Positions 1 through 14,500 of a stretch of 64,000 bases of DNA are shown here, piece by piece (the first letter of the stretch is position 1; the number at the start of each line of letters is the position of its first letter). Under the pieces are notes generated by a model. That model was not told the DNA's origin and ran no database searches. It saw only the letters and a program-made list of their open reading frames with translations. Origin of the DNA: Branchiostoma lanceolatum (Eukaryota; Chordata; Leptocardii; Amphioxiformes; Branchiostomatidae). The position numbers and the translations under genes were made by a program. Location: positions 11,148,001 through 11,212,000 of the forward strand of contig NC_089739.1 in assembly GCF_035083965.1 (NCBI RefSeq). The letters run 5' to 3'.

Positions 1-42
1 GTCCTTATCTAGACCCTGCCTGAAACTATGTACGGACGTGTT

Positions 43-342
43 TTAAAGGCAGGCTAAACTTAATTTCGTATGTATTCGCGGTGTGGTGATGAAATACTGG
101 CGATGTCCAAAGACCTTTGACCTTTGTGACGTCAGATTCCACACCTGCACCATAGGAATTACTCCAGAGGCCATTCCTCCGACTCGGAATCTGACGTCAC
201 AAAGGTCAAAGGTCTTTGGACATCGCCAGTATTACATCACCACACCGCGAATTTCAAATGCTGTAAAACAAGTCAGAACTGGTCGTAGTGGTATATTTAT
301 CATACTGCAGTATGCTTTACTGTAAGTTTAGCCTGCCTTTAA
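43..342. mobile_element. TTAA-flanked foldback element (MITE-like)
   Basis: The element begins and ends in TTAA (43-46 and 339-342), followed inward by inverted ends AGGCAGGCTAAACTTA and its complement. Inside lies a near-perfect 67-bp inverted repeat (74-140 against 186-253) around a ~45-bp loop, with one visible mismatch. The arms contain TGACGTCA. No coding capacity is seen; the open frame across it is an accident of the palindrome. TTAA target duplication is typical of piggyBac-type transposition, but the superfamily is inferred. Confidence 0.7.
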
Positions 343-2447
343 GTCTCAGGGGCTAATACGTTACATTGCGCACACATAGTTTAAATCGTGAAATGGCTTA
401 TATACTAAGTCTTACAAAAATGCCGTAGCAAATTAGCTGATCGTTTCCCAACTGCATATCCTTAACAGTAGTCCAGCAATTCTAGTTCACTGTACATCAA
501 TTTTAGCCAGTTCACGTAGTACAAACACCAGTCTCATATTTGTACATATTTGTAGGAATATTGTGTAGTTACAGCTGATAGAAACCATGGCAACTGTAGA
601 GATATAAATAGACAAGTAGCAGCATCGATAGAACCCCCTCAAAACCCCACATATTATGTACAATTTCTAAAGACACATTGCAAATAGACACTAGTTCAAG
701 ACTAATTTTAGAGTAACCTTAGAACATACAATGTACATGTACAGATGGAAAGTATACAGATGTTTGATAAACTTTGATGCCGAAAAATACAGAAAATGCA
801 TATCACTATTACACCGTTGATAGTCACTTACATGTAATATCGAATTGTTTTCAAGAATCTAATATATACAATTTTCCTATAGACCCTGCATAGCACTATA
901 GACAAAAGTGTTGATTTTCCACTCTTTTCAGACTTTCCTTACTCATCATTATGATTGGTTGAGCTGATTGGCTTAGATTCTAATTCAATTGGTGTAGCTG
1001 ATTGGCTTAGATTCTAATTCAGTTAGTAATCATTACTACGAAAAGAGGTGGGACGTTGCAAGCACCTAAAATCAAGACTGCGAACCAATTAACATGTAAA
1101 AGTTGATGAAAAACATTTTCAAAAGGTGTGCGTATAATTGTTATGCACAAGTACAGGAAAGACATATGAACGTAAACATCCAAAAGAGGCTGTTGGAAAA
1201 CTGCAAGGCATTATGGGTAATGTTCTCAGGTATTATGGGTAACTCACACTGGATTATGGACAAGTGATACAAAACATATCACCATTTCAAGCAAAAGGAG
1301 AAATAAAGTACTTTCTACAGTATAACAAGTTCAGAAGACCCTTGCAGAAGAATTCATTATTTTTTACAGAAGACAAAATTTGTACAATCCTCAAAATACT
1401 AAATAAAGTTGAGAATAAATGTAGCTACTTATGATATCATAATGAAGACTTCTGCCAGATTAAAGCATAAATAATTGTCCAGCCAATTATATTTTATAGC
1501 AGCTTAAAACAAGTTGTCAGTCATTTGCATATCACTCTACAGACTTAGTGAGTTCCATCTTTAAATAAGTTTTCAGAGGGAAAAGTCACAGACTATTAAA
1601 ACAATTTGATTATAATTTCATTTTGGTCTGTCACTTTCAGATCAAGAAATTGCATTGATTATCTTGCAGTTTCTAATAGAAATCTAAATGTTTTTTAATT
1701 TAGAGCGGTGGGTTTTCAATTTGGCTAAATCAGCATTTTAGGTTGATTCATTGTTTTAGTGTGGGAGTGGATAAACCAGTGGAGAGCCAATAAAAAAACA
1801 AATTTTGTGATTATCTGTTACGAGGTTTTCTTGATATCAATTCCAATCCGAGCAGCTTTTAACAAATTTAATATTTCTAGCAAATTTATAGATTTCCAAT
1901 AATTAGTATCATCGTAGCTCCTAAAAGCTGTGCAAATGAGGCTTATCCTTTTTTTTATTTTGCGGGGATTTTGATTTACAACTTCATTTCATAGACATAC
2001 CTGGCGTTTTCCTGAAAAAGAAAAAGCCTTAACCTCGCTCATAAATAAATATGTACTGTACTGTAACCTTCGATATTTATACTTTAGTTCAGGATCTCAC
2101 CATGTCTTCTCGTCTAAAACTATACGAAACAAATAACAGCAAAACCATTAGGAAGCCCTATTCACACGCTACCATTAAGCTCTCTTCCACTAAAGACCTT
2201 CATACACTCTAAATCTATATTCTTAACCCCAAACCCATTGCACATTTTAGAGAAATGCAAGCAAGGATCCTAGAAAATCAAATCCCGCATAATATACATA
2301 TTTTTCTAAATGTACAAAGTAGGAATTCCCTTTTCTTACCATAAATTCAATGTTTGAAACCTAACATCATTTTTTGCTCTTAACACCCATCCCAACCCCT
2401 GAGCACATTGAAGCATAAAGTTGGCATGACGTGCTGTCTTTAGCGCA
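343..2447. other. 3' flank and 3' UTR region of the KIAA0319L-like gene
   Basis: AT-rich sequence with no supported gene. On the minus strand it should begin with the 3' UTR of the KIAA0319L-like gene. The nearest clear minus-strand AATAAA-type signal is within the T-run at about 1950-1960 (TTTATT on the plus strand), which would give a ~490-nt UTR. A 28-bp direct duplication with a 34-bp offset lies at 963-990 and 997-1024. Nothing else was recognised. Confidence 0.4.
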
Positions 2448-2590
2448 TCATAGCTTGGGTAGCGTAGAAGTTATGAGGCCGTTTCTCGTTGTCCCGTTCG
2501 GCTTTTTCTTGTTTTCGAAAAGCGTGGTCTCCTCGTCGCTTAGTAGGTCGTCCGACTCGGACATCACCAAGCTGTTGTTTTGCTTTTGGC
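2448..2590 (-). CDS. KIAA0319L: KIAA0319L-like last coding exon (cytoplasmic tail, stop)
   Basis: The acceptor is TTTTCAG before 2590 and the TGA stop is at 2450-2448. It encodes the distal tail, with an acidic stretch (MSESDDLLSDEE) equivalent to the Ser/Asp-rich region near the end of vertebrate KIAA0319L. It joins in frame to the exon ending at 3704. Confidence 0.9.
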
Positions 2591-5500
2591 CTGAAAAGGA
2601 AAGATAATGAATTCAATCAGTCGGTTTGGAAATATCCTAATTACATTTGAATAAGGCCACACTATTTAAATTTTTTGGTTAACGGTATTTAAAAAAAATG
2701 CTAGATTGGAAAATTAACAGGAAAACAGAATCTCAGAGGAAAGTTTGTACTTTGGTGCACAAAATTTCAGGGAGTGAACAGGGTCAGGTGCAAGTTTTCA
2801 CCCCAGCCTTCTGTTTTCATGATTTTTTTTTTGCTAAAATTTAAAAAAAATCTGTTAACTAAGAAATTAAATTGGTGTGGCCTAATCCGGAATGATCTTG
2901 ACTTTGCATGACTTTGCACATGCTTTGCTATTGACTTCTCTAAATGCTCAAACCATTTGATACTAAAAATTTGGGGAGAGATTTTTGATAATTCACTATG
3001 AGAGAAAAAAAAACAGTTGAGATTTTAAGAAATTTACGGTTAAAAAAGGATCGCAATGATCATAATGTAGGACATCAATATTGTCTTATGATTAAGACAC
3101 TCATGTGTGACAGACCTGTGCTCCTTAAACACTGTCCGTCATTCCTTACCTGTTGTCTTCTCACCTGTCTGAGGGACAGGTACACGTTGGTCCTTTCCGT
3201 CTACGCAGCATGAGGTTAGAGGTAAAGGGAACCATCATAAACAAAACAGTCAATCCTGACTATAGCCTTTCATGAAATCATCATACAGCTATGAAGAAAC
3301 TGTTTATGCTTCAGTCACATTTCCAAACCAATAAAAAATCAACCAAATCAGGTAGTCTGTAGGCTGTTTTTTTTTTTCAATTTTGGACGGGGTCCTTTAT
3401 GAAATATTCAATGTGTGTGTGAAGAGACGGTGTTTACGTGACAGTCACATTTCCAAACCAATGACATACACCCGCATAGTTTACAGGTGGGTGGGTCTTT
3501 TTTTTGCACTTTCAAGTGGGGCCCCATGGAACTTCTAGCAGCTGCTACTAGTAGGCTATTATTGGGCAAAAAAAGTGCAAAAAGGGTCCAAGCTATAGAA
3601 TTTTTGAACTTAGACACTAGCCCAATGTAACAGTACTGTTGTTCTTTGTTTGTTTTTAAAGCTTTCATAACATTGCTATTTGTTGTAGCATCTTGATACT
3701 CACCTCTACTATACATTTCTATTTTTTCTCCCTTGTCGTCGATTTCGTCCAAAAGTGTGTAGCGATGCCTCTTGCTTCTTCTGAATCTCCGTCGACTGCA
3801 AGGAATAAAGTTTGCATTCAGTAATTTGGCTACTAGTTTCGTTATTTTGACAACTTTTGACTTGATATTCTCCAATTATCTTCATTGACGTTGTACCATT
3901 TGTATAAACTGTAAGATGGTTTACAACCCTTAAAAAATGATACTGAAAACAGTTTGGGTGTCTTCAAGTTACTATGAATAAGCTGTCAACAAAAGTTTGT
4001 ATTATGAAATAAACCTTGGTGACAAGCTGACTGTGACATGACGAGAGGGAAAAAGATCACCTGCAAAAAGCTGGCTGAAAAAAAGGCAAAAAAACAAAAC
4101 AAAAAGATGTAAAAAAAATAAATAAACAGCTGCAAAGTTGTTGGAAAAGTTGCCAAAAGGTCTGAATGACTTTAGAACAAAAACTGTATAAAAGATTTGT
4201 AAAAAAATACCGGGTTTTCTTTAAACAAATACCTCAATGGCACATCAAAGTTTGGGTACTTTCTGTAAAAAAAAAAATAATTCCAAAATGTTTTCAATAA
4301 AAGGAAGAAAAAAATATTCCAAGTAAAACGTTTACATGAATAAACATAGGAACCAAAAACTCAGGAAAAAAAATTCAACTATGAAAATGTGCAGGATGGT
4401 CTATAAAAAACCTAAATGTGGACAGATTTGGAAGAATTAAAGATTGATTTTTAAAAACAAGTACATGACTTTGTGCACACATACTGTAAATTGTGAAATG
4501 TTTGTGATCCTTTTACAAATGTATGTTTGTGCCATTTTCTTACTAATAGGTCTTATTGCAACATGTGCTGTTTCAACCATTAACCCAGCTACATGTAATG
4601 TGTGTGAGCTTTCCCCTCCTACCACGAAAATGAATCCCCCCAAAGCCAAACTGATTTACGCTAACATCAGTACTCACTTCCTAACCAGACAGAAGACGCC
4701 CCATGAGATTAGACCCAGTCCAACGACTATGCCAAACGCTATGACGATGACGTAAAGAATGCTCCAGTCTGTATGGAAAAAAGGGCAAAACATCATTATT
4801 TTCAAATACAGAGTGACTAAGTGGTGAATTCAGAAAAAAACTATGAGAACCTTAATTTCACAAAACGGTATTCCATCAAAGTTTTAAGATACTAGTAAAT
4901 GTAGATAATGGTTATAACTTAGAATATTATGTAGTCTGCCAAAAGTAGAATGTACAAAACGTAGATACAGGTCTGATAAACACTAACCAACAACAGTCCA
5001 CTAGCCAATTTCTTGATCGCCAGGTCAGCAGATTTCAAATGATTGCCATTTAAGAGCCGAGCACATTTTTTGCCTAACGCAATCTGCACACAAACATGTC
5101 CTTAGTGCTGAACACACAATCTACACATTCAAATATTCAGGTCAGTTGTGAAAAATACAATCTGTACACAAATGTGCCCTTAGTTTTGAACATACCATCC
5201 ACACAAACATACATGTACAGGTCACTTGTTCATAACGCAATCCATACACATACATGTCCTTGGTGCTGAACACACCATCTACACAAATATCCAGGTCACT
5301 TGTGAAAAATACAATCTGTACACAATGTGCCCTTAGTTTTGAACATACCATCCATACAAACATACATGTACAGGTCACTTGTTCATAACACAATCCATAC
5401 ACAAACATGTCCTTGGTGCTGAACACACCATCTACACAAACGCATAGGACATAAGATAGGGCTTGGGGACATGCGAACATTAGCCGTTCCCTAAAATCCA

Positions 5501-8500
5501 AAGGATACCAGCTGTACGTATTGCTGCCGAAAATGTCCTTTTAATTAGTGCTTGCATACCCGAAAAACGTGGTATTTTCCTACTGTGTATAATGTTGGCT
5601 TAAGGGGGTATGGGTAAGGAAAGGAAAGTGATCTCGAACCAGTTTAGCTCAAATAAACTCAATGAACAGATGAGCTAATCTTCCACTGGTCGTGACAGGA
5701 AGACAGACGCTAAATACAGTATTTACAGGTTCATTGTACCGGGGAAATTCCCCTAGCTCTTTTCGACCAGCACAATAAACAGTGGACCACGGCTTAACGT
5801 CCCGTCCTAAGGACTGCGTCCTTTCCTGTAGCGTTCATGTCGGGTGAGCGAAACAGCCGGGATCAAACCAGGGGCTTCTAGTTCCAGAGGCAAGATTGCT
5901 AACCACTGGACTACGCACGCTACCTTTTTGAAACCAATACCACAGGCAAAGACCTACCACAATTGCTGACTTTGTCTGCGAAGTACGCCTTGCCCCTTAA
6001 TTCAAGGCATACTTCAAGGCGTACACCCTTATCGGGTGAGCGACACAGCCGGGATCGAACCCGGGGCTTCCAGTTCCTGTGGCAAGATCGCTAACCACTG
6101 GACTACGCACGCTACCTATTTGAAACCAATACCACAGGCAAAGACTTACCACAATTGCTGACTTTGTCTGCGAAGAACGCTTTGAAGGGGTTTTGTACCC
6201 AGAAACTGTCGCACTGGCACGTTTTGGTGAAGGAGTTACAGACACCGTGACCTGAACAGTTGTTCTGGCAAACTGAGCAGGAAAAAAAATCACAATATTG
6301 TTTGAAATCCTAATCATACAGCTGACGAAAATATTTTATTACATATTCTACAATGAACAAAAAAATAGAAATTCTTTCAATTAATAATAATATAAAGTTT
6401 TATATATAGTGGCGGAATTATGTACATTAATCTTGTACAATCATATTATGGAAAATGAATTTCAACCTAGCAATCATTCTATAGCACAAAAGTGCTAAAT
6501 GTCATTTGATCATTTTCAGAATAATCTGGGATTTTAAATCAGATTTTGATATACCGGTTGGTGAAACAGTTGATAAATTATGATGAATTTGAAATGTGAT
6601 GAATTGAATATGATAAATTTGATATACCAGTTAGTGAAATAGCTTATTTAAGTTACACTGTTTCACTAACTGACCAGGTACAATGTAAATCAAAGCCTAA
6701 TTAAAATCCAAGATTGTTCTGAAAATAATCAAATTATAATAATTTGAACTTGAAGAAATAAGAACTTAATAAGACCTTGAAGAAAAAAAAAGTTGCAGAA
6801 TGTAAATTGCTTACAAACATAATGTAAATAAACAAACATGTACATACCGACTGTGTCAACCTGTACGACCTTGAAGTCCAGCACCTCTGACCCGGCCTTG
6901 AGTTTGCGCCTGAGTTTAGCCAGAACTGAACCCCCGTTCTGGACCATGCCAGTCTGGGTGTTCACCACTACAAACACCACTATCATACTGGGGGGAAAAG
7001 ACAAAATTGTTATTACTTTGTGATCATTAGTATTTAGTATTTTATTGTGTGTATAAGAGATCCAACGCTATGAAATGAATTCCGCAATTCAGCCCTTTTG
7101 GGCTGCGAAGAGATTCAACGAATAAACCAGTCATATTATGAACTTTTTTGGTTTCAATATTTGATTTGATAAATAGGTTTTGGATGATTGTGAAGTTTTG
7201 CTACAATTGTGTCTGAAAATAAATTTTATAAGGACTCTGATGCAGAGCTGGCCAAATAATATCCATTAGATACCGATAAACTTTTCTTAAACTTCAAGAC
7301 AACCAGTACCAACACCTATGACATGCCTGCGATGAAACACATCGCAACTGCACGCATGCTGGTCAAGCCGGTTAAAAGATGTATAGTAGACAATTTGTTG
7401 ACAGCTATCTTAAATTTGTCACCAATTAATTAATTAATATTCAAACAATTTATCAGCCAGTCTGATTGCTTAGAGCCTAGTGAATGCCCTCTCTGTTCTG
7501 GGCATGACATCATTGTGCTATGATATCTTGTAAGCAAAATTTTGAAATGTTTGCAGTGCATGGTTTTATTTTCGTCATTTTCTGCAAAATTATGACACCA
7601 CGTGCTGATTGCTTCAGAATTTTTTCAACCAAAAATTCAAAACAACGCCAGAAACCTACTTTACCCATGCTATGATGAAATTAAGTCCTCGCAAGAATAC
7701 AGGAATTTTCAGTACTTACTTGCCAGTAGACATGTCTTCTTTTATTTCCTGGACTCTGATGTCAGTATCCATCACGTCAATCAGCACGGCCAGCTGACGC
7801 ACCAACATGGCCTGGAAACACATTTTATACCGTAAGATCTCAAAAATACACAACACATTTGCATATCAAGTTTCAACACTGTATTTGAAAAATTCTCCCA
7901 GTTTTTTTCCAACAATGAACAGTGTATACCAAGGCTTGATAAAATTGTATCTTCTCCCAATGCCAAACCACTAAACAATTGCAATAAACCAACTTGAAGG
8001 CGTAATACCCTGTGATAATTATAACTCTATTTCTAGAGGCATGCAAGTTGGGTGAACAAGAATTAGAAGAGAGCGGTAGGACTCCATGCCTTTATCTTTA
8101 TAAAATCAGAATGAACAAGAGTCTTAGGACCCAAAATCTCCATGAAACTTTGTTTTTTTATTAAACCAGTTCCCCCCATTCTATATCGCTCAATGGTATG
8201 ACCCACACTGGCCGGGCAAGGGGAGAAGTGGCTATAAATAGCTACTGACCTAGATAAGAGACCAACAGATGGTGCGACCTCAAAGCCCACAATAGAGTAG
8301 ATATTCCTCATTACTTATGCAAATTCAGTATGATGTTGTACCTTGTTCCCCTCGGTGAATGATGTGATGTCTGCAGCCAGAGCAAGTTCCACAAGGTCAT
8401 CCATGTGGACATCTGCGTTATTCAGACACAACAGTTAAAGGTGCAAAAATTAATCAAACTGGTTCCAGGATGGGGCTTGGACATGGAATAGTTTTGGAAT

Positions 8501-11500
8501 CAAGCGAGGGTAAACTTCCTGATGGTCCATCGGTTTCAACATTAGAATACAGCATATCAAATAGTTTTAGGGACAGACATTTTTCTAAATGTATCATGAC
8601 TTGATTGTGTAAAAATTGCATGACATATGTCAAATTTTGTTTGAAAAAACATGGCATTAAATGATACACGATACTAAGTAAACCTTAAGTTAAGCACAAC
8701 ATTAATAATATCAAATACAATTATAACAAATCAGCAAATGTCATCTGAATCCAACCAATGTAAGACGTAACGACAAATTAATCACTATTTGTTGATGACT
8801 CACCTTTCTTAACAATGACAGTAGCAGACTCACCTTTCTTAACAATGACAGTAGCAGACTCACCTTTCTTAACAATGACAGTAGCAGACTCACCTTTCTT
8901 AACAATGACAGTAGCAGACTCACCTTTCTTAACAATGACAGTAGCAGACTCACCTTTCTTAACAATGACAGTAGCAGACTCACCTTTCTTAACAATGACA
9001 GTAGCAGACTCACCTTTCTTAACAATGACAGTAGCAGACTCACCTTTCTTAACAATGACAGTAGCAGACTCACCTTTCTTAACAATGACAGTAGCAGACT
9101 CACCTTTCTTAACAATGACAGTAGCAGACTCACCTTTCTTAACAATGACAGTAGCAGACTCACCTTTCTTAACAATGACAGTAGCAGACTCACCTTTCTT
9201 AACAATGACAGTAGCAGACTCACCTTTCTTAACAATGACAGTAGCAGACTCACCTTTCTTAACAATGACAGTAGCAGACTCACCTTTCTTAACAATGACA
9301 GTAGCAGACTCACCTTTCTTAACAATGACAGTAGCAGACTCACCTTTCTTAACAATGACAGTAGCAGACTCACCTTTCTTAACAATGACGGTAGCGGAGT
9401 CGGTGTCGAACAGTCCCTTTGCATCGGTCACCTTCAGGTGGAACACGTACCGTCCTTCCACGAGGTTGGTCAGCTGTAGGACCGCTTTGTGGTCAGAACC
9501 ATTCAGGACAATCTGGCGACAAGTCAAGTCATGCATAATGTACATGTACATGTAGGTGCCATATTTTTTCTATCTGGCCCAAAAAGGGCTGTCTAAAGCT
9601 TTGTTTTTTCTAGTTCCAGGTCATGAAATTCAGATTTTTTTTACAGAAGGCTTGGGTGCAATTTTTACCCATCCCAACAAGCAAATGTCTTAACAGAAGG
9701 TTTAGAAACTGTAATAATTTTGTAATATACTAACTTAAAGGTGAACAGAATGGACAATCATTGGACATAGACATCAAATCATACATGTATATGCAGCAAT
9801 TTGCAATTACAATTATTTTAATGTTTTGACCACTATATAATTTTTATGTCCATTATGAATAAAGACAATAAAAAAATACCATTGATTCTGTATCATCAAA
9901 AAATCTACAATGTAAAATGTACATATAGGAACCTACATGATTGTAAGTCTACTGTCTTGCAGAGTGCTTAAACTAAGAGACAACTGATTGGTTGACTGAC
10001 AGATTGATTAATTGATTGACACCTACCCCTGCAGCTGGGCTCTGTGGGTCCCTTGTCCAGAGGAAGTCCACAATGCCGTGGTCATCAGACGACTTAGACC
10101 CATCCACGATGATCAGGGTCTGGGGTAGCTGGTACACCACATCACCCCCTGCATCTGCTCGAGGCTTGTGGTTCACATCTGCGGTGAAGAAAGTATGATT
10201 TATCTCCAAACAAAAGAATCATTGCTCTCTTAAAGGGTAAAGTAGTGGGTAACCTCAAGCCAACTGTACACACTCACGCCATATCTTCAGAAAAGACGCT
10301 ATAGCCGCATAGGTGGCCTGTTTAGAACTTTATTCAAGCCCACATCCAGACTAGTTTCACCTTGTGTGTGGCTTTCTCCATGGTCTAGGCTTGAATGAGC
10401 AAGTACAAGTTCTAAACGGGAACATGCGGCTACAACGTCGTTTCTGAAGATACAGCTTGAGTGTGTACGGTTGGCTTGAGGTTGCCCACTACTTTGCCCA
10501 TTGCTCTTTAATTTAATAATTTAATATAATACTACTGACACTATTTTCTAAAATTTTGTCAAGCAAGAAAAGTAGGGCTTTTCAATCTGGCTTTCCTGAG
10601 GATGTATTTCAAGGAATTGTCCGAAAAATTGGAGGGAATGAACAGGTTAGTCTTAGCTTTGAATTTAAAAATCCCTTCCAAATCCCATCCTCAGGAAAGC
10701 CAGATCGAAAAGCCCCATTCTTTCTGGTTGGGAAATGCTGGAACCTGACGTTACCTATTGTGAGCTAACAAATTCAATCATCAGGCGAGTAGCCGTCAGC
10801 ACAGCACAAGTTGCAAACGGTGGGAGAGCCCTGAACTTTGATGGAGTTATGTATTAAACAAGACAGCGAGAACTTTACTTTAAATTTGAGTATGATTAAC
10901 TTAGCAAAGATTACTAACGGCTTGTCAATTTCAAGTTAAGCCTCCCTATAACAAAAGCCCTTGACAAAGTGCCAACTTGAAAGTTAACTACTGATTAACT
11001 TTACTTTTGAGTATGATAAACTTAGCTAAGATTACTAACAGCTTTTCAATTTCAAGTTAAGCCTCCCTATAACAAAAGCCCTTGACAAAGTGCCAACTTG
11101 AAAGTTAACTACTGATTAACTTTACTTTTGAGTATGATAAACTTAGCTAAGATTACTAACAGCTTTTCAATTTCAAGTTAAGCCTCCCTATAACAAAAGC
11201 CCTTGACAAAGTGCCAACTTGAAAGTTAACTACTGATTAACTTTACTTTTGAGTATGATAAACTTAGCTAAGATTTAAAAGGCTTTTCAATTTCAAGTTA
11301 AGCCTCCCTATAACAAAAGCCCTTGACAAAGTGCCAACTTGAAAGTTAACTACTGATTAACTTTACTTTTGAGTATGATAAACTTAGCTAAGATTACTAA
11401 CAGCTTTTCAATTTCAAGTTAAGCCTCCCTATAACAAAAGCCCTTGACAAAGTGCCAACTTGAAAGTTAACTACTGATTACCTTTACTTTTGAGTATAAT

Positions 11501-14500
11501 AAACTTAGCAAAGATTACTAAAGGCTTGTCAATTTCAAGTTTAGCCTCCCTATAACAAAAGCCCTTGACAAAGTGCCAACTTGAAAGTTAACTACTGATT
11601 ACCTTTACTTTTGAGTATAATAAACTTAGCAAAGATTACTAAAGGCTTGTCAATTTCAAGTTTAGCCTCCCTATAACAAAAGCCCTTGACAAAGTCCCAA
11701 CTTGAAAGTTATCTACAGTACTGATTAACTTTACTTTTGAGTATGATAAACTTAGCAAAGATTACTAACGGTTTTTCAATTTCAAGTTTAGCCTCCCTTT
11801 AACAAGAGCTCTTGACAAAGTGCCAACTTGAAAATTAACTACTGATTACCTTTACTTTTGAGTATAATAAACTTAGCAAAGATTACTAACAGTTTTTCAA
11901 TTTCAAGTTTAGCCTCCCTATAACAAGAGCTCTTGACAGAGTGCCAACTTGAAAGTTAACATCTGATTAATAGATGTGTGATTTTTCTTACCTTCTTTCA
12001 CCTGCACAGTGACGGTGTCCCTGGAACACAGGTTCTTCTCGTCACACACCTTTAGGGTGAACTCGTACGTCCCCGTCACTAACCCTGCAACCATGGCAAC
12101 AGCCTGGTCTGTATTCTGGAGATCCACTGAGGACGGCCCACTGTAAAGGGGGGAGGGGGGAAGATGACTTATAATTAATTTATTTGTTACTAATAGTTAT
12201 TTATGATTTGCAGGTATGAATTTCATGTGTAAAGTGAATATAGATCCATTTTCACTCACTCGCTATCCAGTTTTATTAATTCATTGCTTGTTGTTTCTCA
12301 TTTAGAAACCCTTTCTAGATGTGCTGGCAATTTTTCTATTTGTCCCAAACTGAGAATTAAAAATGTATAACGTGTATGTGACTGTGCAGAACACGTTTAG
12401 AATGGGCATCTACATGTAATACTACAGTGACATTTTGAAACTGATGCCCAAAGGGGTAGTTTACAATCAGTCTTTTTCTTCTTTTTTTTCACTGAAAGAC
12501 TAGAGCAAACATGATACGTTGTAATCTAGTGTAAATTGCCAGGTAGGGCATTAGTTTGGAGATGTGATTGTAGTAGCATGATAGTGAAACATGGTGTCCC
12601 CCAAACTTTAAGGCCAGGGCCTAGAAAGGCAACGCCTCTTAAATACCTTCCCTCTCAATAAAGTGAAATGTAAGTTACTGTCAAACATAAGCTATTTCAA
12701 CTGATACCAGATTTGAATCCTCCAAACCTTTTCATCCACAAAATCAAGTTACTACAATGTAGCTTGGTCTCGCAATCACATGCCAATATTTAGAAGTGAA
12801 GTCACCCTATAATACCTGGTCTTAGTCCACTCATAGGAGACCACCCCCTGGTCATCTGTACTGTCCCCCCCGTCCAGTGTAGTGGTGTCATCCGGTGATG
12901 TCAGCTCCTTGTCAGGCCCTGCGTCTGCCACTGGGGGCTGGTTGTTCTCTGTGGAGTAAATATACGTATTACTATTGGTTCATTGGTTAATTGTTTTATT
13001 TGCTCCTTTAGCTGCTGCATGTAAATGAGACAGTTATTCTTCCAGGAGTATCAAATTCACACAGAAAATCATGGACAGCATAATGTAACATTTAATATCT
13101 CATACATTACTAAGTAGTTAACTAACCATGTCCACAATATTGTATATTGGGTATGCTACATGTAAAACGAAGTGTGCTGTACCCATCCTACTCCAGTTCA
13201 CTACTCTGGTCACTTCTCAGCCAAACAGTGTCACACCAGTTGATAGAGAAAAGATTAGAATTCAAAAACAGTTGAACCACTACATAAGGACCACCTGGCC
13301 ATTGAGATATAGCCAGGGCTCGAAATACTGGGTGCAATTTTGTGCACCTTTGCCCACCCAAAATTAAAGATAACACATTTATTATTATTGTAATAGCTTA
13401 CTTACCAGGTTGCACAATGACAGTGACCGAAGCATCATCCTCCTGTTCAGCACTGTCGGTAACAGTCAATGTGAAAGTGTAGTCTCCTACCTCCATGTTA
13501 GACACATGTAGGATGGATGTTCTGGTACCCTGATGTACAAGAACACATAGTATTATTCAGTTTGCATTTTATGTACAATGTCATGACATTTGTGTATTGC
13601 TACTTGTTCAGGGCTTGAAATTTATTTTTGTGAATAGTTGCACTGGTGCACGGTACCTACATGTAGCCTAGAAATTTAGGTGCACAGAAATCATGTTGGG
13701 TGCACGACATGAAGTAAAGTAGAATATCAGCAAAACATATGATATTTTACAAGACTTTCAATCTGAAATGCTATAGATACATCAAGGAAAGTACAACAAA
13801 CTTAAGGTTAAATATTTCTTTTTCTGATACTTAAATTTCAAGGAATATTCTGTATAGTATTACTTGGCTATACAATGTTACCTCTACCCTATAGCCTACA
13901 AAAATATCTAGGTGCACTGGTGCACACACTGTCAAACATTAGGTACACAGCTCCAATTTTGGGTGCACAGAGGTGCACATGCAACACTTGTTGATGAGTT
14001 TACCTGCATGTCGGCCACATTGTCTCCCTCCTTCACCCACTCGTAGCTGACGATCCCCTTGTCATCTGTGCTCTTGGAGCCATTCAGGACGACAGAGTTC
14101 TGGGGCATCTACAGGCAAATCATACGTACATGAAGAAAAGTCACATAGGGCTTCAACGAAAAATTTTGGACAATATTTACATACAGGGAAGGGTTAATTT
14201 TACGGCGGGTTTAAGATTTCTGATGTTTTCTTTACCCAGGAAACCGCCAACACCCAGGGCTCCTTTTTTTATTGTGGCTGAATAGACAATTTTATGGCCT
14301 TGTCTAACATACATGTACTTTTGCACACTTTTACTTGACTAATAGCCTTGTAACCATCCTATTTCTACAAGACTTATAGCTCCAGGTCACTCATAGGACT
14401 GATTCCCTATCAAACAGTTTGGCACAGATATTAATATGATATAGACACGATTGACATTTGATAAATACAATGTATTGGCGAAAATTACAAGCAATACAGC

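Larger units (their letters stand above)
4769..6149 (-). other. Intron with 150-bp tandem repeat and SINE copies
   Basis: Intron between the six-cysteine exon and the membrane-span exon. It contains a 150-bp tandem duplication (separate entry), a tRNA-derived SINE copy and a duplicated fragment of the neighbouring exon. No extra exon was recognised. Confidence 0.7.

Noticed and set aside
5142..5501. 119-codon minus frame with repeated CVDGVFSTKDM text
   Set aside because: It is a translation of the 150-bp tandem repeat inside an intron, with no family resemblance.
6029..6119. Functional tRNA gene (A- and B-box present)
   Set aside because: No complete cloverleaf; the same text recurs at 5799 and 44596, so it is a SINE head.
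8797..9390. CRISPR-like direct repeat array
   Set aside because: Repeats are head-to-tail without spacers, in a eukaryotic exon.
8741..9555. Long open frames on both strands across the 30-bp repeats
   Set aside because: They exist because the 30-bp unit lacks stops in several frames. Only the minus frame joined to PKD5 has homology and splice context.
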